The notes under the pieces are model-generated. The model did no database searches. It saw nothing but the letters and a program-made list of their open reading frames with translations, and was not told the origin of the DNA. Below, one piece after another: positions 11,901-23,980 of a stretch of 64,000 bases of DNA (positions are counted from its first letter, which is position 1; each line of letters starts with the position of its first letter). The position numbers and the translations under genes were made by a program. The stretch is taken from contig CAUJNA010001213.1 of the NCBI GenBank assembly GCA_963377175.1, positions 558,001 to 622,000 of the forward strand, in the 5' to 3' direction. This DNA is from Effrenium voratum (Eukaryota > Sar > Dinophyceae > Suessiales > Symbiodiniaceae).

Positions 11901-13173
11901 CTTCTTGTGGTTGAGTGGGAAGTCCAAATCCACCTAACTGCTAAACAAATAGTTTTTTCCCCTTCCAAAGTCAACCAAGAGGTCCTCAGGGGCCCCAAGG
12001 GCCCTTGGCCGAAACATAGCATCAGAACATCGGATCCGAATCGGGGAATCGGGGCCGACCAATTGACCCTACAAAACGTCCATTTGCTGAAGAGAATATG
12101 TTTAATTGTCCCTGTTCTATCGCTACTGGAAACTGTTATATATGTTTTTTCGGGGGGCAGAAACGCAGATGGATGCTAATTCAGCCACACCCAGGAAGTG
12201 GATCCAAACTTTGGATATTCATTTCCTGAAGTGGTCATTTCATGTTGGTTTCTATTTGCCCTTCCTGGTTTGCCTTTAGCCCGCTGCAAGTAGATCCCTC
12301 TTCAACTTTGCGTTTTCGGCCCCACTTCCATGGACTCTCGCAAAGCCCATGTTTTGCGCGTCGCCCACCTCCCAGCCTCTTGGCAACGCAGCGAGTTGGT
12401 CTGTGTCCTTTTGCAACATGTGAGCCACAATCAGAACCCGTGTAGAAGGTTAGTAAGGGGCAGTCCCAGCCGGAAATAGTTGCGGCCGCCTTTCTAATTC
12501 TTTACATGGTTCTGGATGCACCATTTTTGTACCAGGTTTTGATTGTGACTCATGTTGCGAGTGAGGCACGTGGTACTCCGTCAAGTTCTCGACAGGCAGG
12601 AAGCGCTTACCGCGTTGAAACGGGGTGGACCCTCTTCTCGTGGTGCTCCGTTTGATTTCCCTTGAACCTAAAAAAAAGGGAACCCTCAACAAAACACAAA
12701 TGCAAAGGCAAAAACCTCCCACTGCCTGAGCCCGTGTCTACTTTCGGTTGTGGTCTGGGCCAGGGAAATCCCATGAACAAGTGCTGACCTTTCTGCTTTT
12801 TGGGGCCAAGTTGTCCCAAGACCTCTTGCACTTTGGGTTTCCCATGGCAACAGACATACTGGTAGTCTCTTCATTGGGGAGGGCATGGCTTTGGGGCAAC
12901 CAATACCTCCTCTTTTCTCAATGGAATAGGGGACCTCTACTCACTTGAAGCAACTGCAGTTAATATGGCTGTGGGTCAAAAAGGGGTCCCCAAACTAGAA
13001 CCCAGGTAAATGGAAACAAGGACTAACACGTGCGCATCCCTACCCTCTTTAATTTCGAGCCAGGGCCATTTGAACGCGTGGCTCGTGCCCAAGAGTTCCC
13101 GAAAGCTTCCCTCCCCCGGGCAGTTTTGAGCAGGCGCACGCCCTCGCCGGTGCTCACAAGGCCATCGGAGATG
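7980..13173 (+). CDS. Unrecognised multi-exon gene (gene A2), Pro/Gln/Ala-rich product
   Basis: Six short GC3-rich exons join with compatible phases: 7980-8044 (..KLRLTSHIAD), 8704-8808 (VVVHPAVVMRTHSPG..), 9310-9371 (LFDPGSGEDCEWYFRR..), 9837-9933 (AAAMQHMYAPLAYKPRPS..), 11418-11486 (VYMRQPQPKVASGPL..) and 13131-13173 (QAHALAGAHKAIGD). Inferred donors are GC, GT, GA, GT, GC and GT. The joined product is low in complexity (Ala, Pro, Gln, Ser) and looks largely disordered. I do not recognise it. Neither a start nor a stop could be placed. It may be the 3' part of the gene that begins at 137, since both read the same way. Individual exon edges are inferred from splice signals and phase only. 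Confidence 0.4.
8091..8191. mobile_element. TIR element, family 2, copy 3
   Basis: Ends CTAGGTCTCCCAG and CTGGAGGACCTAG are inverted. Flanked by TTTT on each side (8087-8090 and 8192-8195). The core carries GGGTTCCCCTGCTAAAATAG and GGGTACCC like the other members. Confidence 0.8.
8875..9030. repeat. Microsatellite, mostly (TATC)n with TATG/TGTC variants
   Basis: More than 20 tandem tetranucleotide units follow an AT-rich leader and grade into TATG units at the right. It is intronic between the exons ending at 8808 and beginning at 9310. Confidence 0.95.
9934..11417. other. Intron, no further gene seen
   Basis: A 1.48-kb GT-AG intron in the A2 model. It contains several open frames on both strands without codon bias and no recognised repeat element with clear ends. 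Confidence 0.45.
11487..13130. other. Intron with an inverted-repeat element
   Basis: Holds T-rich sequence (11640-11720), the family 7 element at 12422-12551 and a family 5 relative at about 12968-13072, which begins GGCTGTGGGTCAAAA and stops shortly before the next exon. No coding block found. Confidence 0.5.
12422..12551. mobile_element. TIR element, family 7 (GAGCCACAATC...GATTGTGACTC), copy 1
   Basis: The left end GAGCCACAATCAGAACC and right end GGTTTTGATTGTGACTC are inverted copies. Exact 4-bp duplication ATGT flanks it (12418-12421 and 12552-12555). The core contains CTAATTCTTTACATGG, shared with the copy at 19872 and a degenerate copy at about 2412-2545. Confidence 0.85.
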
Positions 13174-14421
13174 GTGCGCTTCTTCTTTTGTTGGCGTCGG
13201 TTTGGTGGTTGGCAGGGAGTATGTCTTCTTGGGTCGAGGTTCTTTCCTCACTTGCAAAAGCGAATCGACCTTGGGACCTTTTGGTTTCCCGCTTGGCTCA
13301 TTTTTGGTCAAACTGGGCAACCAAGTTTCTTGAAACCATAGCAACGGATTTGTGAGGTTGTTTTTATTGCTGCCTTTGCTAAGTGGGACGCATTAAGGCC
13401 TGATGCTAAATACGTGTCCAATACTGGATTCAGTGGGGGGCAATTGGTTTCCTGACTGGTTTGTGGGGCTCCCGCTTGATGTTCCGTGCTCAATGCTCAT
13501 TGTGTGCATGGTTGCAGGCAGCCAGATTAAGGGGTTGCGCTGGGCCGTTCAAGGAGTGCGCTTACTCTTGCAGCAGTGGTTTTAAGATGATCTTGCTAAA
13601 GCCTATGGCGTGCTGTTCTTGAACGATACCCGTCCCCAGGATGACTGGATCTGTGAGAGGGTTATTGCACCAAAGTTGTATTCCCAGTCAGGATTTCGCA
13701 AGATTCGGAAGGCAGTCCTTGGCAGCATCCCCGCCCCATGAGTCATTCTAATGTATGGAAAGGGAGGGGGTACTTGCAATGAATAGCCCTTCCCTATACC
13801 TGCTTCCCTCGAGGTGCCTCACGCTTTGCCCAGTGAGTCCGGATTTGGCGTCAGGTTCGTGCCGATGTCCACTTTGGCTTGGAGGTGTCTCAATGGATCT
13901 CGGCTTTCTCAGGCCGAAATTGCAGATCAGTCAGGTCACAACAGGCCGACCTGGAAGCAAACATATGGCACTTTGAACGCTTATCTACTTACTTATCCCC
14001 AACATTATCCGTTCGAGGGTGCATGACAATTGCAGGAAACCGCAAAGAAATCAATTTCTAGATGTGCTTCCTGAAGTAGGGATGTGTAAGGCCTGGTTTG
14101 TTCTTCCCGCAGGCCATTTTCGAGGACTTGGGTTTCGCGGAGCCAACACATAAGCCCAGGGGCTTCGACCCTGTTTCAGTGGACTGATTACACCGGTTGT
14201 GTTCAGGCCCGTAAGCATATGGAGGTCAACGAAGAGGTGGGTTCTTTCCCCTCCCCTTCCCAGCCAGTGGGATCATGTCCTCCATTTTCCAGAGGTCCCC
14301 AAGATTTCTAGGGGCCTGAGCATGATGAATCTTAAGGGGCAAGGTTGGCAATTTCCCGTCTTTGCTTCTTCTCAGGAAAATTTCGGGTACTCCCTGCCCC
14401 CCCCCTCTTGGTCGGTTCCGC
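13174..14421. other. Spacer or terminal region upstream of the dioxygenase gene
   Basis: Likely contains the unseen 3' end of gene A2 and the 5' untranslated and control region of the next gene. No reliable exon, terminator or promoter motif could be placed. No trans-spliced leader relic was found by eye. Confidence 0.4.
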
Positions 14422-17400
14422 ATGTTCATCCGGCAAACCTGGCGCCTGTGCCTCGTCGCCCTGCTCTCCACCTGCGGCGTGCGGCTAAGCAGTGGGAACT
14501 TTGCTCTGCGCCGGGTGAGGCGAGTACCGCAGGACAAGTAAGCCAAAGACACGAAAAACATACCCGCCACAAAGCCATGGGTAAATGTTAGCTCACTCCC
14601 TGAGTTCCGGAACTCGGACTTTCGTCACTTTTTGGGTTTGGTTGCCATTTTGGTGGGAAGCAACAGGTTTAAGCTTCTTCTTGCCACTCTGGGGAGTGTG
14701 GTAAATGACGGGGTTTCCTGGTTCCCTTACTTGCAATACGGCCGGGGCATCCACCGTTCTCCCCAAAAAACCCACCCCCCACCCCCCGCCCCGCGCGAGC
14801 CACGAAGCGCTGGAGGAGTTCCGCTTGCGGCCGACGGCGCAGACGCAGAAGGGGGCTTCGCAGGGTCCGGGCCTGGAGGGTCCCAGGCGCGTCGACAGGA
14901 CTAGCCTTCGCGGGTTCCAACGCAACAGGACACCCTCTCCTTAAAACAAGCCACAGACCTGCCAGCTTTGAGCGCTCAACAAGAGAAGTTATATAACAGC
15001 GCGGGGGGCTCGTGTTGTCCTCTTTTTTTTTGTTAAACAAAAAAAGGTTAAGGAGATGAGGAACACAAACATGCCTTCCACAGGCAACAGGCAGCCTATA
15101 GAGGGAATATCAGTGGGCACCCTTCTTTGTTGCCTTGGAGTCACAAAATGCTCCGGACGCAACGGCAGAGAGAGAGAGAGAGAGTTGTTGTTGCCAAATC
15201 CCACATTGAGAACCCAGATGTGCTTTCTAAACTCACTTGCCCAAAGCTGACCTCTTGACCTTTTGGTTTCCCTTTTTGGTCCACTTTTAGTCATGGCCCC
15301 AAAAGTTGTTTAAAAGGGTAACCTTGATTTGTGTTTGTCTTTTTGTAAGGGGCCACTGAGTCACTAAGTAAAGGGACCAGGAGATTCACGAAAAACAGAC
15401 CTTCACTGTTGTTGGCAAGTTTATAGGTGTTTTGTTGTGTTGGTTCTCTTCTTTTTCTGAAAAAAAACAGTCAGTGTTTTGCAAGGCCATACTGTGGATG
15501 ACAAAATCCGGCACCAACGTTCAGAAGCCCTGGAATGTTTCCACTTCTTCTGTAAATACCGTAGCAAGACATGGTTTCAACCATGGTTTCTTTAAAGTAG
15601 AGCCCAACAATTATATACGGGAGTCCCCCCCCCTCCCCAGTTCGCCCCCCTTTTGGGGGGTCCCGGGTGTCGCTCCGCCAGGCTCTCCTACGCGGCGGCG
15701 GAGCACGCCGTCGAAAAGGACTCCGCAGACGCCGCCGGGGCGAGCGACGACGCCTGGGCGGCCACCGCGCGCACGGCGGCGGCAGAGGAGCTGCTGCTGG
15801 CGCCGCGCGAGGTGCCGCTGGCGGCGGCAGCCGAGGACGCGGCGGAGGCGGGGATGCGACGTGGGCCGGGGGGGAGGGGGGGAAGGCGATTGAAAAAAAG
15901 AAAAGACCATGGGGAGACCACTCAGAGGGTTTGTTTAAGAGGAGCTTGGTCAAAGACCGAAACACACCGTTCAAGCAAAACTCAATGATTAGAATGGAGT
16001 TTCGATTTGCTTCAGGCGGTTGTTTAGTGTTGTTTGGGGTAAACTTGCTGGTGCGATAGCCAGGGACTGAGAAAAATGGAATGACCCTTATAAACCATCC
16101 AACTGGTGGGACCAAAGCCCGGGTTCTTCACCACATTCCCTACCCATCACCCCAGCCCCTTGGGGCCCCGCGCGCGTAGGTGGTGCGGCTCAGGGGCGTT
16201 TCCCGGCTGAGCGCGCTGAGCGCGCAGCGCGCCAAAGCGCTGCGGGGCTTTGTGCTGGAAGAGCTAAATGCGGCGCTGGAAGCGACCCAGCAAGAACCCA
16301 AGGCCGGGGATAGCGGCAAAAGCTTTTCACACATGTTGTTTTTGAGAAAACGCCACTCGCCCAAAGAGAACCTTTTCATTTTTCGGGTGTCCATTTGTTA
16401 GTCTTGGAGTCCAAAAGGCCGGCTAGTTCTGGGTCCTTTGGGCAGCGGAGATGTCGGCTATATAGCTGTGTCTTTTTTTGGGATGTTTCAAGCCACTAGA
16501 GGAAATCAACGGTTATTTGGGTTTCACAAGGGGGCACCACTTGTAAATCACTTATTTCCCACTCCGGTGGCGCCTTTCTCGCCCCTTTGGTGTTTTTTGG
16601 TGGGTTCGGGACCCGCTTAAAGCTAGATCGAGACATCCAGGCGAAGCACCGCTACTTCTCCAAGCACATCCGCCAGACCAAAGCGGCGAAGCTGGCGCCG
16701 CAGACGCGCTGGGAGCTGATGTTGCCCTTCCACTCGCCAGAAGTCCAAGCCGCGCTTCAGGAGCTGCTGACAGGCGCTCGGGCGGGGGGTGGGGCTGTTT
16801 GGGGGGGGCGGGGGGCAGGGAGTCGGGGGTGAGTGGTTGTGTCTGTCTTTCAGGGGCCATGTTGTTTGTTTTGTTTTGTTTTTGCTTTGTGGTTCTGAAG
16901 AGACACCGGAAGGAGAACCTCCATTTGTTGGGGGTCCGATTCCAAGAAGCATATACACCCACAGGGCTTTCTTCTCAAGCCAAGGTTTTGGGCAGGTTGC
17001 CTTCCGGAAAGGGGATCCATTTTGAGAATCTCGACTTGCATCCCCGCAAGAAGTCGCTCTTAGTTGATGTTCAACCTGAACCAACACACTCAGGATCTTC
17101 TTTTGGCTCTTCTCGCCAGCGAGTCTTCAGCACAAGGGACCCCCCTCGATCCAAGGCAGAGCCATGGGGAAAAGGGGGCACCCCTCCAATCCCAAGAGAC
17201 AATCAACTACCAGGGCGGACGGTCCTAGAGCCAACATATTGCAAGTAAACCAACCAAGCTCACGCCGCGCTTTGCTTTTTCCTTTCATGCTCCCTGTCAA
17301 CCAGCAACAAGTTTACTGCCGAAAGGCTGTTCAACCCCCGCCCGGGAAATGCAGAGGGGGATCCTTGTTCAAAGAAGCCACATGAATGTCTACAGTTCGC

Positions 17401-20400
17401 CAAAGGCCCACCAACAACATGTAGAATTTCCTGCATCCTCGCTCCCTGAGTTTATGAGCTCTATACCTCTTGGCTTTGGACCATGTTAGTTGCACCTATT
17501 GGTTGTGTATGCTAACTTGCTAACTCACGGTATGGGTCGGTCTTGTTTGGGGGTTCCCTTTTTGTGGTGTGGTTTTACGAGGGAACCAAAGGACCGCCGC
17601 TCATTTCGGGGGGGGGGAGAGCTCCGAGTTCTTGGCCGCTCCTTTTTCGAGGTTCCCTCTGTCTTTTTCAATGGCACTGTACCCCCAAAGCCGATCGCAA
17701 CAGTGACTGAAACAAGCGATCGCAACTTGGCCATCTAGGACTTTCTTTTTTTTCGAGGGTTCCCTTGGTTGGTGTCGCTTTTTGACAAGCGCCACGCCTG
17801 GCCCTTTTTGGGGGGGAGAGGCTCCGCTTCGGGGCCGTTTTTGGGCGTTCCATGCGCCAGGCCCGGTGGGCCTGGCGTTTGGGCGGCTCGGCGGCTCCCA
17901 GGCGGAGCTCTGGGAGGTGACGGCGCTGGTGGCGGGGCCTCAGGCGGTGCCGCAGGAAGGGCCCACGGAGTCGGAGTCGCCGTTTCGTGGCTGGGGACTG
18001 GCGGGGGCGTTGGGGCGTTGGGGCGTTGGGGCGTTGGGGCGTTGGGGCGTTGGGGCGTTGAGAGAAAAACATGGGGTTTCGGGGTGGGGTTTGACGGTTT
18101 GGCGGTATTCTTTTTCGCGGTGTGTCTTTTGTTGAAAGGACTCGGCTTTTGGCGTCTCTTTTGGAAGGTGCTGTTTTTGTTGCCGGGTTTCAAGGGGAAA
18201 CCAAGAGGAAGACCGCCTCTCTTTTTTCCGGGGGGGGGCGGGGGGGCGTTGGGGCTTGGAGGTTTGCGGGGGGGTGGTAGGGGAGAGGTTTTGGAGGGGG
18301 GGAGGGGTTGCCCTGCTTATAGTTACATCCAACCGTGGCTTTGGTAGGTTATAGCTACTGGTACTACTCACGGGCTTTTCTCTTAGGACTATCCACTTAG
18401 TTTAGAGAGGGCAACTGTTTGCTAATTTTCATGTGTTGAACGACAACTTTTGTTGCCAATGCACTTTAGCAGGTGCAGGCTAGCCTAGGGTCATTACTGT
18501 TTTCTGGGGCTATTGCAAGGCAGCACCTGGGGGTGTTGCTCTTTAACGTGGGAGGGGGTTGACTTTGAGTCCCATTTGAGGGCAAGTGTCAGGGTTTCCT
18601 CAATTTGGCTTGTTGGAAGCTCTCAAAGTTGTAGATTGAATGGAAAGCACCAGTCAATTGCAACAGTTGAAGGGCCTAAGGAAGTTTCGGTGACGCCTGA
18701 GTTTCTGTTACCAAGGACCGTCCTTGTCAAGGGGATGGGAATCCAATTTCGTATCATTGCGTCATCTCCCGCAATGGAAGTGACGCGCGCCACTGGGAGG
18801 GGTCGCAACTGCTTTCCCTATGTTTAAAATCCAACTTTCTACAAAGGATTTCGAGGCTTGGAAAAAAAAGCCGGCCTTGGAGAGACGACGAGCACAGAAG
18901 ACAACCGGGTTGGCCCGGCTTTCAAGGGGCCTTCCCCAACAACTTTTGGAGTAAAAGGGCAGCGGTTCATGGTTCGAGAAATGTATGACGGGAACCAACT
19001 ACTCTCAGGCCTGGTGTCCTGAGAGGTGTGGGTTCCCCACAGACGAGCAACCCAACAAACGGTCCTGTTGTAATCGACCTTTTGACATTTGGCCTTTTTG
19101 AGGTTCTCCCCTCGATTAGCGATTAGTGGTCCCAAAAGGTGATCACCTCTTTCTGTCCGGGTCCCACACGGGTGTGATGTGTACCATGGGCGCAGACAGG
19201 CAGTCAACTTGGCAGGAGTTACACTGCGACGTGCGCTCCCAGCGTCCGGCTTTGTTCACTGCCTTTGTGGCCTTGCAAGAGGCGCGGGGGAAAACAAAAA
19301 GAAAGACAACGCATCGATCCCTTGGGATGGTTTTCAGCTCGCGTTGGTTGTAGAGGTGATTGACTGGCTTTATAGACCGTCTGCTTGTCAAGAAGTAGCT
19401 TGCCAGATGTAGACATGTATACTGTATAACCCTAACACAACACCAAAGCCTGGCTTTTGGAGCGTCGTTGGCTGCGAGTTGTAGGTCTACAACTCTCAGT
19501 TGTCCCAAAGCCGACGGTTTCGCCTTTTTCGTTTTCCCTTTGGCCCACTTTCAGTAAATGTCCCAAAAGGTCGACCTCACTTCCTGACCTACACTTTGGC
19601 CAAGCCACTCGGGACGTGAGTCACTCTGTACTTCATCACTTTGTATTTCAGCAGGTGCCCAAGGTCAGCTTCCCAAAAATTGGTGGTTTGGGGCCCAGTG
19701 ATTTGGTTAAGGAGGGGTTTCGCAACCTTGTATTTCAGGTCCCTAAGGGGCAGGGTTGTGGGATCCGGGGTTTTCCAACCACTTCTGTGATACTTTTGAG
19801 AATCTCTCCTTATGAGAGGGGATAGTCCTTGGGAAGCCCTGTCTGTTGTATCACAGAAGTGGATTCCATTTGAGCCACAATCAAAACCCGGGTAGATGAA
19901 GGTTAGTAAGGGACAATCCAACGGATGTCCGCCTTCTTAATTCTTTACATGGCTTTTTCTCGGTCGACCATTTTAATACCGGGGTTTTGAGCAAGTGGCT
20001 CATTTCAACCGCAGCCCGCCCCGAGAACCGAGCCTCTCAGGTGACACGAGCCCTGGGCCCCACGCGCTTTCTGCCGGCCAGCCACAGCTCGGAGGCGCAT
20101 CGCCGCTTCTCCGCGGACAAAGGCCGGTTCCTGAGCCAGGCTCGGGGGCTGGGGGTGGGTGGGGGGTTGTGGGGGGCTGGGGGTGGGGGGTTGTGGGGGG
20201 TTGGGGGTGGGGGGTTGTGGGGGGTTGGGGGTGGGGGGTTGTGGGGGGTTGGGGGTGGGGGGTTGGAGAGGGAGGGTCGTTACAGAGAGATGGGTGTGTC
20301 TTCTTGTTGAGGGAACCCCTTCTAGGTTGCCCAGCTAGGTGCCAACTTTTACCGTTTCTTTTTTGGTTGGAAGGGTTCCCTTACTAAAATAGTCTACAGA

Positions 20401-22675
20401 AAAAATGGTACCCTTGATCTAACCTCTCTACTGGAGGACCTAGGTGAGCAGAGTTGTGGGATCACCATAATTTTTATCCAGCCATTTCTGGGATACAAGG
20501 GAAATCTTCTTTATATAGATGGGGTTAGTCTTTGGGAGGCCCTTGTTGTTGTATAGAAGTGGATTCCAATTCCACCACAGCCCTCATTATGAGTGTTGCT
20601 TCTTTGCTCTTGGGAAGTCTCTGTTCGTAACAACTGCAGCGCCCAGGATTCGCAGCGGTTGGCAAGAGTTCCGATCTCGGTTGCTTGTGGGGATATCACG
20701 ATTTTGGGGAGAGACCGGTGTTCAGGTCCCCTTCCTCCCTCTACTTACCTCTTAAAATCACAACTTGTCAACTTTTTGGTGGTAACATGGGCTATATGTC
20801 TGTAAAAGGTTAACTTCCCCAATCAATGGAGTTTTAAGGGGTAAGACTAACATGGCACCTGAGCGTACCTGGAAGATCAGAGTTCCTCTTGGGACGTGCC
20901 ATGCTAGTGGGAGGGTAGCCCGTCAGGTGGGCAGAAATGGGCGGCTTGGAGATTTGCAGTTGGACGAAGATCCTTTTCCGGGAACGGAACACCTGCAAAC
21001 CACGCGTCCAAACCACCGGGAAAAAAGTCTGAGTTGTGGTAAACATAAACAAGCTTAGAGTTCTTTGGTTGGGCAATCCACTCATGAAATCTGGGGATCC
21101 TCTTGAAGTAAAACAAACATACGAAACCACAAAAAGCTTGTTTCTCTTTCAATAGATGCGCATCCACTGTAGCCTTTGACTTTCAATTCCTGAAATGAAC
21201 ATCGTTTATTTCGCCCTGGTTTCAAAGGGAATCGATCACTACAGACACGTGTCTTTTCATTTTTCCTAGCTAGGGGACTTACTGCTCTAGCAAGCAACAT
21301 GAAACCCAAAAGGGTGTCCGTTTCCCAAATGGACTTTCAGATCCTAAAAATGGCGGCATTTGGGGTTCCATGTCAAATTGGTACCCGTTTGGGGCTGTGT
21401 CTTATCAGGAAACGGAAGGGAAAAACCGAAGCCGTTCTGGGCGGTCACATATATGTCCAGACCCACCCAAATGGGGGTGTCATTTTTTCGGGGACCCCAC
21501 AAAATAGCTTGGGTGCTCCTTTCATTTTCCCTTTAAAACCACGACACAAGTGAGTACCTCAACAAAACAACTGGTGGTTTTCCTTTTCCTGTGAATCCAC
21601 AAAACATAGCTACCACAAACAAACAGACCCTCTTCGGGCCCCCCCCCAACAAAAAAAGAGAAAAACAAAAGAACAACGCAAAGAGTGGCTGTCCTTGTTT
21701 TCTTGAAAGCTACCCCCCCCCCCCCAACAACAAAAAAAACAAAACAAAAAACAACGGGCATCTGGGTACCTCGAAGAAGACGAGCCGCGGGTGTCGCCCC
21801 AGGCCGGCTCCGAAGTGGCCCTGCTGCCGCCGGGCGAGGCCGCGCTCTACGACGGCCGCGTGCTGCACTGCGGGACTCGGAACACGTCGCCGGAGCACCG
21901 GGTGCTGCTGGTGGCCACCCGGAGCTATCCCAGCCCAGTGGATTCCGGCCTTTTGTCCGACCTTCTTCTGAACCAACCAAGAAAAATATCTACTCGATCT
22001 GCCCCTCTTTGCGGGACTTCTGAACCAACCAAGAAATCTAAAGATACTCCTCTGCCCCTCTTAGCGGGACGGCCTGATTTGGGGGGTGGGGTCTTGAGCA
22101 ATGTGGCGGAACCAACTAAGAAAGGATGCCCTTTTTGCCCATGGAAACCCACGGTGCATCTGAGACTTGGCAAGGCTTTCCAAAAATTGGCTCGACCAAG
22201 GAAATTGTCCATTTTTAACGGGTGGATTGAGGGGTTGGAGCACACCCATGTGCATTGGGGCCTTCTCTTCGCGGACAAAATTGCGGGCTTTTGTCAAGGT
22301 GATAGGCTTGGTGTTTTCCCGCCAACCTGCCCATTCCTTTATGGGGCAACACCCTTAACAATGGTTGGTGGGCATGAAACCCCAGCTACGATTTGTCCGC
22401 CAAAGGTATCCAGGGCAAAAGTAGACTCCAAATTCCCTTTATTTGCGCAAGTAAAGGGGATTGGAAGTTGCGCCATCTACTTTCACACAACTGTAACGTT
22501 TCCAAATATCCAACACTGCTTGCTTGCATCCCAGGTTACTGTCAGACACCCACAAGACCGCGTGGTGAAGCCAGAAACGCGGAAGATTCGCCCGGCAGAG
22601 CAAAGGACTTTGGCAGATTTTCGAAAAGCGGCAGCGATTTGCTTGCGAGGGCTGCCACTGAACCTCATCACTTAA
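14422..22675 (+). CDS. Phytanoyl-CoA dioxygenase-like 2OG-Fe(II) oxygenase with N-terminal signal peptide
   Basis: Ten exons join in phase to about 359 residues: 14422-14507, 14800-14847, 15682-15847, 16180-16312, 16627-16773, 17861-17955, 19216-19281, 20041-20139, 21803-21937 and about 22571-22675 (TAA). The ATG at 14422 opens a signal-like leader, MFIRQTWRLCLVALLSTCG. Residues 20-100 are Ala/Glu-rich. From about 101 (VVRLRGVSRLSAL) the chain follows the PhyH fold: QAELWEVTALV (about 207-217), the iron-binding HxD in ELHCDV (H228, D230), FTAFVALQ, GPTRFLPASH (about 253-262), then the distal iron His in GRVLHCG (H302) and the 2OG-binding Arg in SPEHRVLL (R313), ending near KIRPAEQRTLADF. All iron and 2OG ligands are present, so an active enzyme is likely; such enzymes hydroxylate small molecules or peptides, and the substrate cannot be told. 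The leader suggests secretion or plastid import. Donors are six GC, two GA and one GT. The first two junctions and the last are least certain. Confidence 0.85.
15169..15186. repeat. GA dinucleotide repeat
   Basis: A short run of AG units within the second intron of the dioxygenase gene. Confidence 0.85.
18004..18060. repeat. 8-bp tandem repeat GGGGCGTT x about 7
   Basis: A perfect head-to-tail array starting 48 bases after the sixth exon of the dioxygenase gene, on the G-rich strand. It is intronic; runs of four G make quadruplex formation plausible. Confidence 0.95.
19872..20001. mobile_element. TIR element, family 7, copy 2
   Basis: Ends GAGCCACAATCAAAACCC and a diverged inverted end GAGCAAGTGGCTC. 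Exact duplication ATTT flanks it (19868-19871 and 20002-20005). It sits 39 bases upstream of the eighth exon of the dioxygenase gene. Confidence 0.8.
20145..20265. repeat. G-rich minisatellite, about 24-25 bp x 4
   Basis: Unit is a permutation of GGGGGTGGGGGGTTGTGGG. It begins six bases after the inferred GC donor at 20140. The many G runs on the sense strand could form quadruplexes in DNA or nascent RNA right at a splice donor. Confidence 0.95.
20322..20443. mobile_element. TIR element, family 2, copy 4
   Basis: Ends CTAGGTTGCCCAG and CTACTGGAGGACCTAG. The core matches the copies at 51729 and 59947 (TTTTACCGTTTCTTTTTTGG). No matching 4-bp flanks are visible, so one end may be altered. Intronic in the dioxygenase gene. 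Confidence 0.75.
20744..20845. mobile_element. TIR element, family 1, copy 2
   Basis: Ends CTTACCTCTTAAAA and TTTTAAGGGGTAAG are perfect inverted repeats of 14 bp apart from one base. Flanks TCTA and ACTA agree at three of four positions. Core as in the other three copies. Same intron as the family 2 element at 20322. Confidence 0.85.
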
Positions 22676-23980
22676 AGTGATTCTTATTCCGTGAGTTCGT
22701 TGGACTTTATACTTTCGGGGTGCCCATCCATTTCTCAGTTGTTCAAAGCCGACCTTTTGACCTTTTGGTTTCCCCTTTTGGTTTATTTTTAGTAGAGGTC
22801 CCAAAAGGTTAACCTTTTATGTTCAGGTCCTTTGGGCAAATGAGATTTAGGAAGTGAACTGAGATTCATTCTTACGCACCAGAATTAAACATATTTTCCT
22901 GATTGTTCGAGCAACATGTGGAGTAGGCTTCGACCTGCCCATGCTTAGCCACCGACTGGTTCGGTCAGGATACACGCCTCGTAAATGGGGTCTGCGTTCA
23001 GCAGGGTTACTTTTTGTCTTTATAGAGGACCCGTTAACATATCATATGGTGTGGCTCAAAATTCCAGAGCTAGGGTTACGCAGGTTTTAGGCTTTGGTTC
23101 CATTTACCAAGGTGCTAGTTTGGGATATTTTGTCGAGCCACAGCCAGACATGGAACATGCAGAATCATGCCGGGCAGGGTGCACGCTTCCGGCGAGGCAT
23201 GAAACGCTTATGTCCACCTGCCCGGTATGGCAATCTGCTCCACGCCAAGACTCGCGACTTGGTCTTTTGTTTTCAGGTGTGTGTGTGTGTGTACCGTTCT
23301 TAGGTTGGATGTTTGAAAGGGCACTGTAGGGAAGGGAATCCGGTGTTTGCCTTGAAGGTACTGCTTTTCAGGCTGGTTGGAAGGCGACAACCACCATTTT
23401 GGGGGCCCTATTTGCTCTGTTTAAAGAGTTCCTCCGAACAAAGCTACATTTTAGGGTAGTGCAAGTCGACCTAAATATGGAGCGAGATCTGACAATGTGT
23501 TATTTTCTGTGCACCCCATGTGCCGTAAGTTCCAAAGCGGTCGTCCATGCGTTTTGGATTGAGGACGTATGTAAAGTTTACCCTTCGGTGCGGAGCGCGT
23601 TCCTAAATACGGTAGGACTTGAGTGGTTTTTTGTGTTCAACTAGGGGTGCTTTGTGACTGATGGAAGGGGTCCTCTAATCAGACTGAAAAAGAGGTGGAG
23701 AACTCCGGAGGTGAGTGTTGGAAGTGATGCGATGCACACCATATTCGAGAACCTACATCTGTGGCCAATCTTTGTAGACGCCACGGGCAGGCACTCCACG
23801 TGTTAAGAAAGGCAATGCAACCAAGAACCAGAAGCTCGTTTAGATTTAGGATTCCTGGACCTGGACATTTTTGGGATTCTGGATGCTCGCTTTTATTGAG
23901 GGGGTGAATAAGTGATAGCCCCTGGAAGACCAGGATGGGATGGCCAAGAAATCGGAACGGCCTCCCGTCGCACGCGTCGC
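22676..23980. other. Intergenic spacer
   Basis: Follows the stop codon of the dioxygenase gene. Contains the family 3 element at 22734-22844 and a short GT run (23277-23293). No poly(A) signal or promoter motif is recognisable, as expected for dinoflagellates. No gene seen. Confidence 0.5.
22734..22844. mobile_element. TIR element, family 3 (CTCAGTTG...CAACTGAG), copy 1
   Basis: Left end CTCAGTTGTTCAAAGC, right end GTCCTTTGGGCAAATGAG, inverted. Exact duplication ATTT (22730-22733 and 22845-22848). The core has GACCTTTTGACCTTTTGG and TCCCAAAAGG. Confidence 0.9.

Noticed and set aside
15471..16115. Long minus-strand frame opposite the third dioxygenase exon
   Set aside because: It is the shadow of an Ala-rich, GC3-rich sense exon that joins in phase to its neighbours.
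21938..22570. Continuous reading of the ninth dioxygenase exon into the last one (no intron)
   Set aside because: The frame happens to stay open, but the stretch has low GC3 and no family similarity; a GT donor at 21938 and a match to the family C-terminus only after about 22571 favour an intron.
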